Positions 1 to 6,646 of a DNA stretch of 14,258 nt are shown here, in pieces; the first letter of the stretch is position 1; each line of letters begins with the position of its first letter. This DNA comes from JAFGIT01 sp016929465 [NCBI: Candidatus Coatesbacteria bacterium] (GTDB lineage Bacteria > B130-G9), in the NCBI GenBank assembly GCA_016929465.1, contig JAFGIT010000404.1:1-14258 (forward strand). Direction: 5' to 3'. The notes under the pieces are model-generated. The model was not told where the DNA came from. It did no database searches and saw only the letters and a program-made list of their open reading frames with translations. Position numbers and translations under genes: made by a program.

Positions 1-1255
1 ATGATCTTGTGAACGGTATGAAGAGACCGATTATGGGCCCCGTCGCGTAGGCAATAAGGGAAGCTGCCGCCGCGCCGATCATCCCAAATTGACGGATCAA
101 AAGCAGATTGAGAATCACATTGACCGCCGCCGAGCATCCGGTGAATACCAGGTCGATGGCCTGCCTACCTGAGGAGACCAGTAAACGGTTGTTGACTATC
201 CCCAGAAAGACGAATATCTCCGCGAAAAGAAGAACCACCAGAACCGGGGCGGCGGAATCGTACTTGTCACTTACCAGGGCAATAATGCCTTTAGAAAGCA
301 GAATACTCGCAACCGCCACGGGCACGCACACTATGTTCATATATTTGAAAGCCCTGCGATAGGCCTCCTCGAAGGAGCCGCTTGCATCATTATGGGCCTT
401 GCAGAGCGACGGAAAGATCGATGCAATGAATGCTAGCGGTATTATTCGGAGCACCTCCGCAAATCTCGTCGCATAGTTATACGTGGCGACGAGTTCTTCC
501 TTGCCCAACATGCTCTGGAGCATTATCTGGTCGATACGTGCATACGTTATGATGAATAGGTCACATAGCGCGATAGGCGCGGACTCGCGAATCAAAGTCC
601 AGCAGATGCGAGCGCTTATTCCGAGCCGGGCGTTCGACGACCTTCGATAGAAGAGATACAGCAGTACCGCCTCCGGGATGCCGATCATAGCGCCGGGTAC
701 CCCGAATAGAAGCCCCGCTATCACGAAGTAGGCAAGAGGCGCATCGACGTATATAAGCAGAAGGATCGCACCGGCTGCGACGATTCTCGATACGACCGTC
801 GCTAAGTTTCGTCTCTGCAGCTCCCTCCTGAAGTGGAGAATCGCTCCGAATACCGAGAATATCGAGAACAGGATGCCGATTGAGGCAAAGCGAATCAGAA
901 GCTGGAGTTCGGATGAGTAATTGAGAAAGTCACCGGCTACGTAGAGAGCGAAGTTTGCGAGACAGATCGCTGTAACGACCAAAACGCCCTTTATTAGCAG
1001 TGCAGAACCCGCTATTTGCCCTATCAGGTCAGGCGTTCGCGATATCTCGCGCACGATGATTCTGTCCATCCCGAAGTCTGCCAAGAGAAAGCAGAAGGAG
1101 ATGAAGACGAATACCTGGCTGTAAACTCCGAACTGATATTGGGTGAGGTACCCCGCGAGATGAATTGCTACAGCATAGAATGTTATGACCTTGCCGAGTG
1201 TCTCGGCTATGACAACTGCGCCAAAGTTTCTTGCTGTTCTGCGGGTCTCATTCAT
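1..1255 (-). CDS. Wzx-type polysaccharide flippase (MOP superfamily), 3' end cut by window
   Basis: Translating the minus strand from ATG at 1255 gives 418 uninterrupted codons running off the left edge. The product is very hydrophobic, with many predicted membrane helices separated by short basic loops. It starts MNETRRTARNFGAVVIAETL, the usual amphipathic start of RfbX/Wzx-like lipid-linked oligosaccharide flippases (COG2244). Other family-typical stretches are an early LADFGMDRIIVREIS segment, ARIDQIMLQSMLG and YNYATRFAEV in the middle, and a late GMIGAAAASLIAYATGP helix. Such proteins move undecaprenyl-linked glycan units across the inner membrane for O-antigen, capsule or exopolysaccharide. 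Family members are usually 420-500 residues, so little is missing. No Shine-Dalgarno precedes the ATG, which overlaps the stop of a possible 21-codon ORF. The glycan exported cannot be told. The family call is firm; the substrate is unknown. Confidence 0.9.
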   Translation of the reverse strand, partial: MNETRRTARNFGAVVIAETLGKVITFYAVAIHLAGYLTQYQFGVYSQVFVFISFCFLLADFGMDRIIVREISRTPDLIGQIAGSALLIKGVLVVTAICLANFALYVAGDFLNYSSELQLLIRFASIGILFSIFSVFGAILHFRRELQRRNLATVVSRIVAAGAILLLIYVDAPLAYFVIAGLLFGVPGAMIGIPEAVLLYLFYRRSSNARLGISARICWTLIRESAPIALCDLFIITYARIDQIMLQSMLGKEELVATYNYATRFAEVLRIIPLAFIASIFPSLCKAHNDASGSFEEAYRRAFKYMNIVCVPVAVASILLSKGIIALVSDKYDSAAPVLVVLLFAEIFVFLGIVNNRLLVSSGRQAIDLVFTGCSAAVNVILNLLLIRQFGMIGAAAASLIAYATGPIIGLFIPFTRS

Positions 1256-1317
1256 CGCGGAAGAGCATACAGATTGCTCGAATGAATAGCAAGAAAGCCG
1301 CAAATCCGGGCCCACAT
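1252..1317 (-). CDS. Possible 21-codon leader ORF overlapping the flippase start
   Basis: ATG at 1317 opens a 21-codon frame starting MWARICGFLAIHSS and ending at TGA 1254-1252. This stop overlaps the flippase ATG (1255-1253) as ATGA, the classical arrangement for translational coupling, and the flippase ATG itself has no Shine-Dalgarno. The leader ORF has only a weak purine stretch before it. It could equally be chance. The peptide resembles nothing I recognise. Confidence 0.2.
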   Translation of the reverse strand: MWARICGFLAIHSSNLYALPR

Positions 1318-1416
1318 GCCTGCAATCACTTGCCCCATGTGTGTGCAGGCTCTTGGCGGCCATTCCCTCTATTTGACTTCCCGTTGAAGAATTGGCGCGA
1401 ATCCCGCAATATACGC

Positions 1417-1445
1417 TTGACATTGTTTTGCCCGATGGGTAAGTT
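1417..1445 (+). promoter_or_regulatory. Candidate sigma70 promoter for the HU gene
   Basis: A perfect TTGACA at 1417-1422 is followed after 17 bp by TAAGTT at 1440-1445. The -35 is consensus but the -10 matches only three of six positions. A TAATAAT stretch at 1452-1458 is too far away for standard spacing. If used, it gives a leader of about 115 nt containing the palindrome and hairpin described separately. Tentative. Confidence 0.35.
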
Positions 1446-1493
1446 TCAGGCTAATAATGCTTGAAAAATGGTCACTGACGAGTATTCTTTCTG

Positions 1494-1505
1494 CGTGAAA
1501 TCACG
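1494..1505. repeat. 12-bp palindrome in the HU leader (CGTGA-AA-TCACG)
   Basis: CGTGA (1494-1498) and TCACG (1501-1505) are perfect inverted copies around a 2-bp centre, which suits a dimeric repressor or activator better than an RNA hairpin. It lies downstream of the candidate promoter and about 65 bp before the HU start. No regulator family is assigned; a CRP site would need a 6-bp spacer. Confidence 0.3.
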
Positions 1506-1519
1506 AATCAGGCTATCGC

Positions 1520-1551
1520 ATTATCTACGTATGTGAACTGTTTTAGATAAT
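1520..1551 (+). promoter_or_regulatory. AT-rich 8-bp inverted repeat just upstream of the HU ribosome binding site
   Basis: ATTATCTA (1520-1527) and TAGATAAT (1544-1551) are perfect inverted copies separated by 16 nt, ending 5 nt before the extended Shine-Dalgarno at 1557-1568. In RNA this would be a weak hairpin next to the ribosome binding site and could tune translation or stability. As DNA it could be a binding site. The symmetry is visible; the function is inferred. Confidence 0.4.
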
Positions 1552-1556
1552 CTCAC

Positions 1557-1568
1557 GGGAGGAGGTGA
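1557..1568 (+). promoter_or_regulatory. Extended Shine-Dalgarno of the HU gene
   Basis: GGGAGGAGGTGA is close to a full complement of the 16S rRNA 3' end and predicts very efficient initiation. From GGAGG at 1561-1565 the gap is 7 nt to ATG 1573 but only 4 nt to ATG 1570, which favours the second of the two adjacent ATG codons. Confidence 0.7.
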
Positions 1569-1572
1569 AATG

Positions 1573-1845
1573 ATGAACCGCAAGGATGCCGTGAATCTCA
1601 TGGCTGCCAAAGGTAATATTACCAAGGCACAGGCGGATGAGGCATTGGGTGCCCTGTTGGACGGAATCATCGAAACACTGAGCGCCAACAAGAAGGTCAC
1701 TTTCATCGGCTTCGGCACATTCATGGTCAAGGAGCAGAAAGCTCGCAAGGGCTTCAATCCCAACACCAAGAAACCGATGACGATCCCCGCTTCGAAAAAG
1801 GCGAAGTTCAAAGCAGGCTCCAAGCTTCAGGAGGCCCTGGATTAA
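1573..1845 (+). CDS. hup: HU-family histone-like DNA-binding protein
   Basis: The product has 90 residues from ATG 1573 (91 from ATG 1570), the standard HU length. It starts MNRKDAVNLMA, as HU proteins do. The helical N-terminal dimerisation half (to about residue 45) is followed by GFGTF and then the DNA-binding beta arm with the intercalating proline in GFNPNTKKPMTIPASKK, ending F-K-A-G-S-K-L. HU dimers bend and compact DNA in the nucleoid. The arm is lysine-rich and has KK where the common motif reads TG (NPxTG), a modest variation. IHF is less likely because the sequence follows the HU pattern throughout. The gene appears monocistronic: its own leader lies upstream and a strong hairpin terminator lies downstream. 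Confidence 0.95.
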   Translation: MNRKDAVNLMAAKGNITKAQADEALGALLDGIIETLSANKKVTFIGFGTFMVKEQKARKGFNPNTKKPMTIPASKKAKFKAGSKLQEALD

Positions 1846-1890
1846 GGAACTTTTATTCGCTCCGCTATGTCGAGCGAAAACCGTGGATGC

Positions 1891-1940
1891 CGGCGGCGCA
1901 CTGGGTATCGTTTAGGCCCAAGGCGCCGCCGTATTTATTT
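1891..1940 (+). terminator. Rho-independent terminator after the HU gene
   Basis: CGGCGGCGC (1891-1899) pairs perfectly with GCGCCGCCG (1923-1931). Inside it TGGG (1902-1905) pairs with CCCA (1917-1920), with two-base internal loops and an 11-nt apical loop. The T-rich tail TATTTATTT follows at 1932-1940. This is a strong GC stem plus U-tract 46 nt after the HU stop. The tail is interrupted by A residues, so some readthrough is possible. Confidence 0.75.
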
Positions 1941-1987
1941 CATCACCATAGATCGAGAGAACTCGCCCTTCCCGCTTAGAGATGATC

Positions 1988-3151
1988 ATGTCCCAGGATT
2001 ATCTTCGTGCATTACCCAACCACATCAGAGATGTGTTGTCAGGCATACCCGGTGTCAGGATAGAGAAGCTCGAGGGTGATGTCTCGACCCGGCGCTACTT
2101 CCGGCTGCAATTTCCCGAGAACGATGCAGCCCACTGCTTGATTGATGACTGCTCAGAGCAGGCGTCATGGCAATTTGAAAGGCCTTATGGGTTCGACGCC
2201 AATCGAAGGTCGGTGGTTGCGATGTTGTTGCCGGGTGAGAGCCCGGCGAGGGCCTCCCGCATAATCGTGGATGTGACCGACTATCTAGCTCGATGCGGAG
2301 TGCCCGTTCCGAAGGTTTACCTCGCAATCCACGAGATCGGCTTCCTTCTCATCGAAGACCTGGGCGATATTAGGCTCTTCGAGCTATCTGCAGGGATGAG
2401 CAAAGCAGAACTCGAGAGTGCATATCTGAAGATGCTCGAGTTCATTCATTTGATGCAATTTCCGGGGCCGACGATTCACAGGGATTGCATTGCCTACTCT
2501 TATGGGTTTACCAGGGAGCGGTTCCTTTCAGAGCTGAAGCTCTTCGTAGGCGCTTTTTCGCAGTTGGTGCTAAAGAGAGAGCTTCTCGAGTCCGAGCAAG
2601 CTGTTGTCAGATCGGCTTTTCCAGTCATCTGTATGGAACTGATGGAGCAGGAAAGAGCCTTCACACATCGTGACTTTCATTCGCGCAATATCATGGTCTG
2701 GGAAGGTGAATATTACGTGATAGACCACCAGGACGCGCGTTTGGGGCCGTTACTCTATGACGTGGTCTCTCTGCTTTATGACCCCTATGTGACGCTTGAC
2801 CGGGAGAGCCGTCAGGAGCTGAGCGACTACTATCTGAGAGGGCTGCCGGGAAGGTCTCGGAATTCCCTGCGCTCGATTGGTATCAGCAGATCCTTCGACC
2901 TATGTATAGTCCAGAGGTGCCTCAAGGCTGCTGGCACCTACGCTTCCGTGGCTCTCAATAAGAAGGACGCCAGCTACCTCAGGTTCATGCCTGTCGCAAT
3001 CTGGAGCGCGCTAGAGGCCTCCAAACGCAACGGAGACCTTCTTGAGCTCTCGAACATGCTTACTCATTGGCTCGAGCGGGCGGAAGAACTCGCAGCCAGC
3101 CATCCCACCCGTGATCACCAGCACGGAGTGAACTTCCCCGAAAATAGCTGA
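1988..3151 (+). CDS. AmgK-like sugar kinase / aminoglycoside phosphotransferase-fold protein
   Basis: The product has 387 residues from ATG 1988; an in-frame ATG at 1982 adds two. AGAG at 1978-1981 sits 6 nt before 1988, so that start is preferred. The kinase fold is clear: GDVSTRRYFRL near residue 30, FLLIEDLGD near 120, the catalytic loop HRDFHSRN (Asp 229) and the metal-binding YVIDHQDARLGPLLYD (Asp 246), then DVVSLLYDPYV. These match COG3178 proteins, including AmgK, which phosphorylates the anomeric hydroxyl of MurNAc/GlcNAc in cell-wall recycling. It is longer than the roughly 340 residues of Pseudomonas AmgK, with extra sequence around 50-90. No MurU-like partner is adjacent. It stands alone after the HU terminator and its 3' end overlaps tatD on the other strand by 37 bp. 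The family is sure; the substrate is inferred. Confidence 0.8.
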   Translation: MSQDYLRALPNHIRDVLSGIPGVRIEKLEGDVSTRRYFRLQFPENDAAHCLIDDCSEQASWQFERPYGFDANRRSVVAMLLPGESPARASRIIVDVTDYLARCGVPVPKVYLAIHEIGFLLIEDLGDIRLFELSAGMSKAELESAYLKMLEFIHLMQFPGPTIHRDCIAYSYGFTRERFLSELKLFVGAFSQLVLKRELLESEQAVVRSAFPVICMELMEQERAFTHRDFHSRNIMVWEGEYYVIDHQDARLGPLLYDVVSLLYDPYVTLDRESRQELSDYYLRGLPGRSRNSLRSIGISRSFDLCIVQRCLKAAGTYASVALNKKDASYLRFMPVAIWSALEASKRNGDLLELSNMLTHWLERAEELAASHPTRDHQHGVNFPENS

Positions 3152-3918
3152 CGCGCATTCCGGGATGTCACCTCCACGATATTCTCCGGCCTCGTCTTGC
3201 GGATCCTCGCCAATTCCTCTGCTATGTAACAAGTATATGCGGGTTCATTTCGCTTCCCGCGATTCGGTATTGGCGCGAGGTACGGGGCATCGGTCTCTAT
3301 GAGCAGCCTGTTATCCGGGATGATCCGTGCGCTCTCGCGTATATCCGTCGCATTCCTGAAAGTAATGATTCCCGAGAACGATATGAAGAAGCCGTGGCTC
3401 ATAGCGATTGTGGCCTCGGACGGTGTCCCCGTGAAGCAATGGAATACGCCGCCAACTCGCTCCGCCCCATTGCTCTTGAGAATATCGATTGTCATCTCGA
3501 AAGCGCTTCTCGTGTGGATGACCAGCGGAAGGGACAGGTCAATGGCGAGCTCGATGTGCGCCTCGAAGGACTTCACCTGGTCATCGGGTGGCGAAATCCT
3601 GTGGTAGAAATCGAGTCCGGTCTCCCCGATCGCGACTACCCGATCTCGATTCTTCTCCGCAATGGCACTCAGCTGCGCAATGAAGTTGGCAGGGGCATCT
3701 TTTGCGTCATGTGGAGATACTCCGATTGACGCCCATAGGCCCTCAAAGCGATTAGCAAGCTCGATCGCCTTCAGGCTGTGCTCGAGAGTATATCCGACAA
3801 CGTTGATATTCTCGATGCCCGCCTCACGCGCCCTCCCGATGACCGCATCTATATCATCTTCGAACTTGGGCGAAGTGAGATGGCAGTGGGAATCAATCAG
3901 GCCAGGATACTTCGACAT
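3115..3918 (-). CDS. tatD: TatD-family metal-dependent hydrolase / DNase
   Basis: The product has 267 residues, typical for TatD/YcfH. Metal and catalytic signatures are all present: DSHCHL (His 11, His 13), GETGLDF (Glu 99), HTR (His 135), FHCFTG (His 160) and ETDAPYLAP (Asp 210), followed by RGKRNEP. These are TIM-barrel amidohydrolase-fold enzymes in the cytoplasm, described as 3'-5' exonucleases or as acting in nucleic-acid quality control; their physiological substrate is not settled. It is last in the minus-strand cluster. Its ATG lies inside the 3' end of galT (26-bp overlap) with only a weak GAG before it, suggesting coupled translation. Its own 3' end overlaps the convergent kinase gene by 37 bp and no terminator follows. 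The symbol is for the family; whether it is the TatD or YcfH-type paralogue is not determined. Confidence 0.92.
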   Translation of the reverse strand: MSKYPGLIDSHCHLTSPKFEDDIDAVIGRAREAGIENINVVGYTLEHSLKAIELANRFEGLWASIGVSPHDAKDAPANFIAQLSAIAEKNRDRVVAIGETGLDFYHRISPPDDQVKSFEAHIELAIDLSLPLVIHTRSAFEMTIDILKSNGAERVGGVFHCFTGTPSEATIAMSHGFFISFSGIITFRNATDIRESARIIPDNRLLIETDAPYLAPIPNRGKRNEPAYTCYIAEELARIRKTRPENIVEVTSRNARQLFSGKFTPCW

Positions 3919-4939
3919 CTCTCAGATACTGCGCGGCTTGCTCGGGCGGTGTCGGATTGATGTAGAATCCAGTGCCCCACTCGAACCCGGCGACCTTCGT
4001 CACTCTTGGCATGATCTCGATATGCCAGTGATAGTCGAGATCGAGCGTTTGCCAGTAGCCCGGCCTGCGTGCTTTCCCTTGAATGTTCGGTGCGTTATGC
4101 AGCACGAAATTGTATGGCGGCGAGTCGAGCGCGAGCGCGATCCGCTTCAAAGTGTCCCTGAGCACCAGCGCCAGATTGTGCAGGAGGTCATCCGATGCGT
4201 GTGAGAAATGTGCGGAGTGCTTTCTCGGGAATATCCAGGTCTCGAACGGGAAGCGAGACGCGAATGGGCAGAGGGCGACGAAATGCTCATTTGCCGAGAC
4301 AATCCTCTCCTGGTCCTTGATCTCCTGGTAGAGGATATCGCAGAAAAGGCACCGCTCTTTGTCAAAAAAGTGACTCTGAGCCGACTCCAGCTCTTGCTTG
4401 ACCGCTCGAGGTGTAATCGGCGTCGCTATCAATTGCGTATGCGGATGCTCGAGAGACGCTCCGGCTGCACGGCCGAAGTTCTTGAATATGAGCATATAGC
4501 GAAGCCTCGTGTCGTTGATGAGATCGAGGATTCTCGCCCTGTATGTATGCAAGACGGCTCTCAACTGCGGAATCGGCATATCCCCCATCTCCAGATCATG
4601 CTGGGGCGTCTCGATGATTACCTCATGCGCGCCTATGCCGTTCATGATATCGAAGAGACCAAGCCCCCTCCGACCGAGATCGCCCTCGATCGCAAGCGCG
4701 GGGAATTTGTTGGGTACGACCCGGGTCAGCCATCCGGGGGTATTGGAGTGCCGGCCGTCATGCGGCAGCGCATATATCTCCGGTGGCGTCTTGTCCTCAT
4801 TCCCCATGCAGAAGGGGCAGAAGCCTCCGGAGCTTGATGCTTCCTTCTTCTCGGAATGGAAATCCGAGGGTCGTCTTGCCCTATCAGTAGCGATTATAAC
4901 CCATCGCTTTACGATAGGGCTTTTCCTGAGCTCTGGCAT
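3893..4939 (-). CDS. galT: Galactose-1-phosphate uridylyltransferase
   Basis: The product has 348 residues, the usual GalT length. It shows the zinc pair C41-x-x-C44 and H114 in the TPQHD context. The signature SLEHPHTQ carries His 165 (zinc) and His 167, the nucleophile that forms the uridylyl-enzyme. A second C197-x-x-C200 pair and the late segments HNAPNIQGKARRPGYW and YHWHIEIMPR follow. GalT exchanges UMP between UDP-glucose and galactose 1-phosphate in the Leloir pathway; relatives in this HIT-superfamily branch can be ADP-sugar phosphorylases, so the sugar is not certain. A strong GGAGG lies 6 nt before the ATG. It is 53 bp after the oxidoreductase gene and overlaps tatD by 26 bp. No galK or galE is in the window. 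Confidence 0.9.
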   Translation of the reverse strand: MPELRKSPIVKRWVIIATDRARRPSDFHSEKKEASSSGGFCPFCMGNEDKTPPEIYALPHDGRHSNTPGWLTRVVPNKFPALAIEGDLGRRGLGLFDIMNGIGAHEVIIETPQHDLEMGDMPIPQLRAVLHTYRARILDLINDTRLRYMLIFKNFGRAAGASLEHPHTQLIATPITPRAVKQELESAQSHFFDKERCLFCDILYQEIKDQERIVSANEHFVALCPFASRFPFETWIFPRKHSAHFSHASDDLLHNLALVLRDTLKRIALALDSPPYNFVLHNAPNIQGKARRPGYWQTLDLDYHWHIEIMPRVTKVAGFEWGTGFYINPTPPEQAAQYLRDVEVSWPD

Positions 4940-4974
4940 TTATATCCTCCAATTGAATTCGAAAGTGAGTCAGC

Positions 4975-4986
4975 ACACGGGCGTGT
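4975..4986. repeat. 12-bp palindrome between oxidoreductase and galT (ACACG-GG-CGTGT)
   Basis: ACACG (4975-4979) and CGTGT (4982-4986) are perfect inverted copies with a 2-bp centre, inside the 53-bp gap before galT. There is no T-tract, so it is not an intrinsic terminator. It could be a protein-binding site or chance. Confidence 0.2.
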
Positions 4987-4992
4987 CAGTCT

Positions 4993-6105
4993 CTAAAAGG
5001 CCCGCCCTAACCTCTGCCTATTGAGAATGTCAACGAGTGGTGAAATCTCCTTTTGTTCGATGGGAAGATCGATAGAGCTGTTGCCCTGTCTCTCCGATTC
5101 GTAGATACCCCAGATTATATGCAGTGCCTCCCTGCCATCCTCTCCTGTCGAGCGATTGGTGGAGCTACCATTTATGACATCGACCATCTCTTCCGCCATC
5201 GATAGGTAGGAGCTCTTATAGGTCTCGGGAAGCGGGAATTCTCTGCGTGAAAGCTCCCGGAAGCCGTCGAAGCTCGATGACTCCGCTCCCACCCAGAGAT
5301 CGTTTATACCATTGCCGACCGCAACCATTCCGTTGGATCCCCAAAACGAGACCGAGAAATGGAAATACGCTCTTCTGCCGCCGACCTCGACATTTGCCGA
5401 TATGCCATTCTCTAGCATCAGCGTCGCCGTCGCCGAGTCTTCAATCGGGAGCGATGTGTTTTTCTGAACGAAGCCTACTATCGAGACGGCATCGCCCGCG
5501 AAGTAGCGTATAAGGTCGAAGAGGTGGGTGCCATCATGCAGCAAGGGTCCTCCGCCTACAAGCGATAGGTCGCTCTTCCAGCTCCTCTCGTCTGGAACAC
5601 CGCAAAGCATCTCGCCTCGGATACTCCTGAGCTCTCCTATCGTTCCGTCGTCGATTAGCTTCTTCGCTGCTAACACGCGCTGGTCCCAGCGCCGCTCATG
5701 ATTTATCATGAGTGCCACATTGTTGCTCTCGCATTCGGAGATCATCTCATCCGCGTCGGCGAGGGATAGAGCTATTGGCTTTTCGCAGAGTATTCCCTTT
5801 ACGCCGCTGTTTGCTGCCTCTACGACGATGTCCTTGTGTGTGCTCGTCCAGGATGCTATCGAGACGATCTCGGGTTTTTCCTTCCCTAGCATCTCCCGAT
5901 AGTCCAGATACAGCCGGTCCACGCCCCAATCCGCCCTGAACTGAGCGAGCCGGTCCGGATCGATGTCGCATGCGCACTTGAGTGCGGTGCCCTCGCAAGC
6001 ACTGAAGGCCCCCGCATGCGTGCATGGCTTTCGCCTGTAAGGGTCCCTCTCCAAAAGGGAACCTATTCGGCCACATCCAATTACACCGACGCTCAGTTTT
6101 TCCAT
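4993..6105 (-). CDS. Gfo/Idh/MocA-family NAD(P)-dependent oxidoreductase
   Basis: The product has 370 residues with a Rossmann N-terminus: GVIGCGRIGS (GxGxxG at residues 10-15), a CDIDPDR loop at the end of the second strand, and CEKPIALS (E108-K109-P110), the catalytic/cofactor EKP motif. The C-terminal alpha/beta domain holds GGGPLLHDGTHLFDLIRYF (184-202), corresponding to the family's active-site GGG..D..H.D segment. Such cytoplasmic enzymes oxidise or reduce sugars, inositols or nucleotide sugars. The substrate cannot be read from the sequence. The neighbourhood (galT, kdsC-like, flippase) favours a sugar or nucleotide-sugar, as inference only. GAGG lies 4 nt before the ATG. It is 40 bp behind the membrane-anchored protein gene, in the same direction, with no terminator between. 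Confidence 0.9.
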   Translation of the reverse strand: MEKLSVGVIGCGRIGSLLERDPYRRKPCTHAGAFSACEGTALKCACDIDPDRLAQFRADWGVDRLYLDYREMLGKEKPEIVSIASWTSTHKDIVVEAANSGVKGILCEKPIALSLADADEMISECESNNVALMINHERRWDQRVLAAKKLIDDGTIGELRSIRGEMLCGVPDERSWKSDLSLVGGGPLLHDGTHLFDLIRYFAGDAVSIVGFVQKNTSLPIEDSATATLMLENGISANVEVGGRRAYFHFSVSFWGSNGMVAVGNGINDLWVGAESSSFDGFRELSRREFPLPETYKSSYLSMAEEMVDVINGSSTNRSTGEDGREALHIIWGIYESERQGNSSIDLPIEQKEISPLVDILNRQRLGRAF

Positions 6106-6145
6106 AGAACCTCAATCGAGACTTGGACAGATTTTCTTGAACTCA

Positions 6146-6646
6146 TTATACACCAGGATCGAAGTGAGTGACCTCATAGAGAATCCATCGTCGTGCGCCC
6201 TGCGAATCCGGCTGCGTCTTGTGAAGCTTCAATGTGGCCTTTGCAGCCTGAAGAGGCTGGCCAAGAATGAAGCCCCTGCTTCCCACGAACTGCTCCACAC
6301 GACCTACATATTCTCCTAATAGCCTAAAATTGAGGACCACGGTCGCGTCATCGCCATCGACCTCGATCTCAAGAAGGGATATATTCACCATTAATTTGTC
6401 GGCATTCTCGAAGATACGCTGAACGAGCGACATTAGACGCGCCTTGTTCACCTGCTTCGGCCTAAAGATGAAATCATCCGAGACATCTCTCATGCAGCGA
6501 GACATGTTTTCATCCTCAATGGCCTGAGATACTTCCTGAACCAACAGCTCGATGCGCTCCTCGTCCGTCACTATCAAGTACGAGATGCCGGCCACTATCG
6601 CACCAATCAGTAGCGCAATGGCCAGTATAATCAAAAATGGCCTCAC
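6146..6646 (-). CDS. Small single-pass membrane-anchored protein, possible NTF2-like periplasmic domain
   Basis: The product has 166 residues. It uses GTG at 6646, which shares one base with the TAG stop of the TPR gene (TAGTG); the purine-rich GGTGGG in the end of that gene lies 7 nt upstream, and the next in-frame Met is too late. An N-terminal hydrophobic helix (about 3-26, RPFLIILAIALLIGAIVAG) is followed by an acidic helix (DEERIELLVQEVSQAIEDEN) and a beta-rich region ending VTHFDPGV. A helix, a DFIF-like turn, then alternating strands are reminiscent of NTF2/SnoaL-like ligand-binding domains. This is a fold impression, not a family match. It most likely faces the periplasm. Tight coupling to the TPR gene suggests they act together. 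Function unknown. Confidence 0.75.
   Translation of the reverse strand: MRPFLIILAIALLIGAIVAGISYLIVTDEERIELLVQEVSQAIEDENMSRCMRDVSDDFIFRPKQVNKARLMSLVQRIFENADKLMVNISLLEIEVDGDDATVVLNFRLLGEYVGRVEQFVGSRGFILGQPLQAAKATLKLHKTQPDSQGARRWILYEVTHFDPGV

Larger units (their letters stand above)
1256..1569. other. Divergent intergenic region between flippase and HU gene
   Basis: About 310 bp separate the divergent flippase and HU genes. Besides the possible leader ORF of the flippase it holds a TTGACA box (1417-1422), a 12-bp palindrome (1494-1505), an 8-bp inverted repeat (1520-1551) and the strong HU ribosome binding site. No good minus-strand promoter for the flippase was found, and no RNA gene is recognisable. 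Confidence 0.6.

Noticed and set aside
1521-1823. 100-codon minus-strand open frame
   Set aside because: It is antisense to the HU gene, which is unmistakable and has a strong ribosome binding site.
1867-2079. 70-codon plus-strand frame beginning after the HU gene
   Set aside because: It runs through the terminator hairpin and out of frame into the kinase. It is Arg/Cys-rich and has no ribosome binding site.
3662-4204. 180-codon plus-strand open frame across the tatD/galT junction
   Set aside because: Both minus-strand genes show complete family motifs here, and the frame has no recognisable domain or ribosome binding site.
4208-4837. 209-codon plus-strand open frame
   Set aside because: It is antisense to galT, whose zinc and HPH motifs are intact. 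The plus-strand translation is arginine-rich with no family signal.
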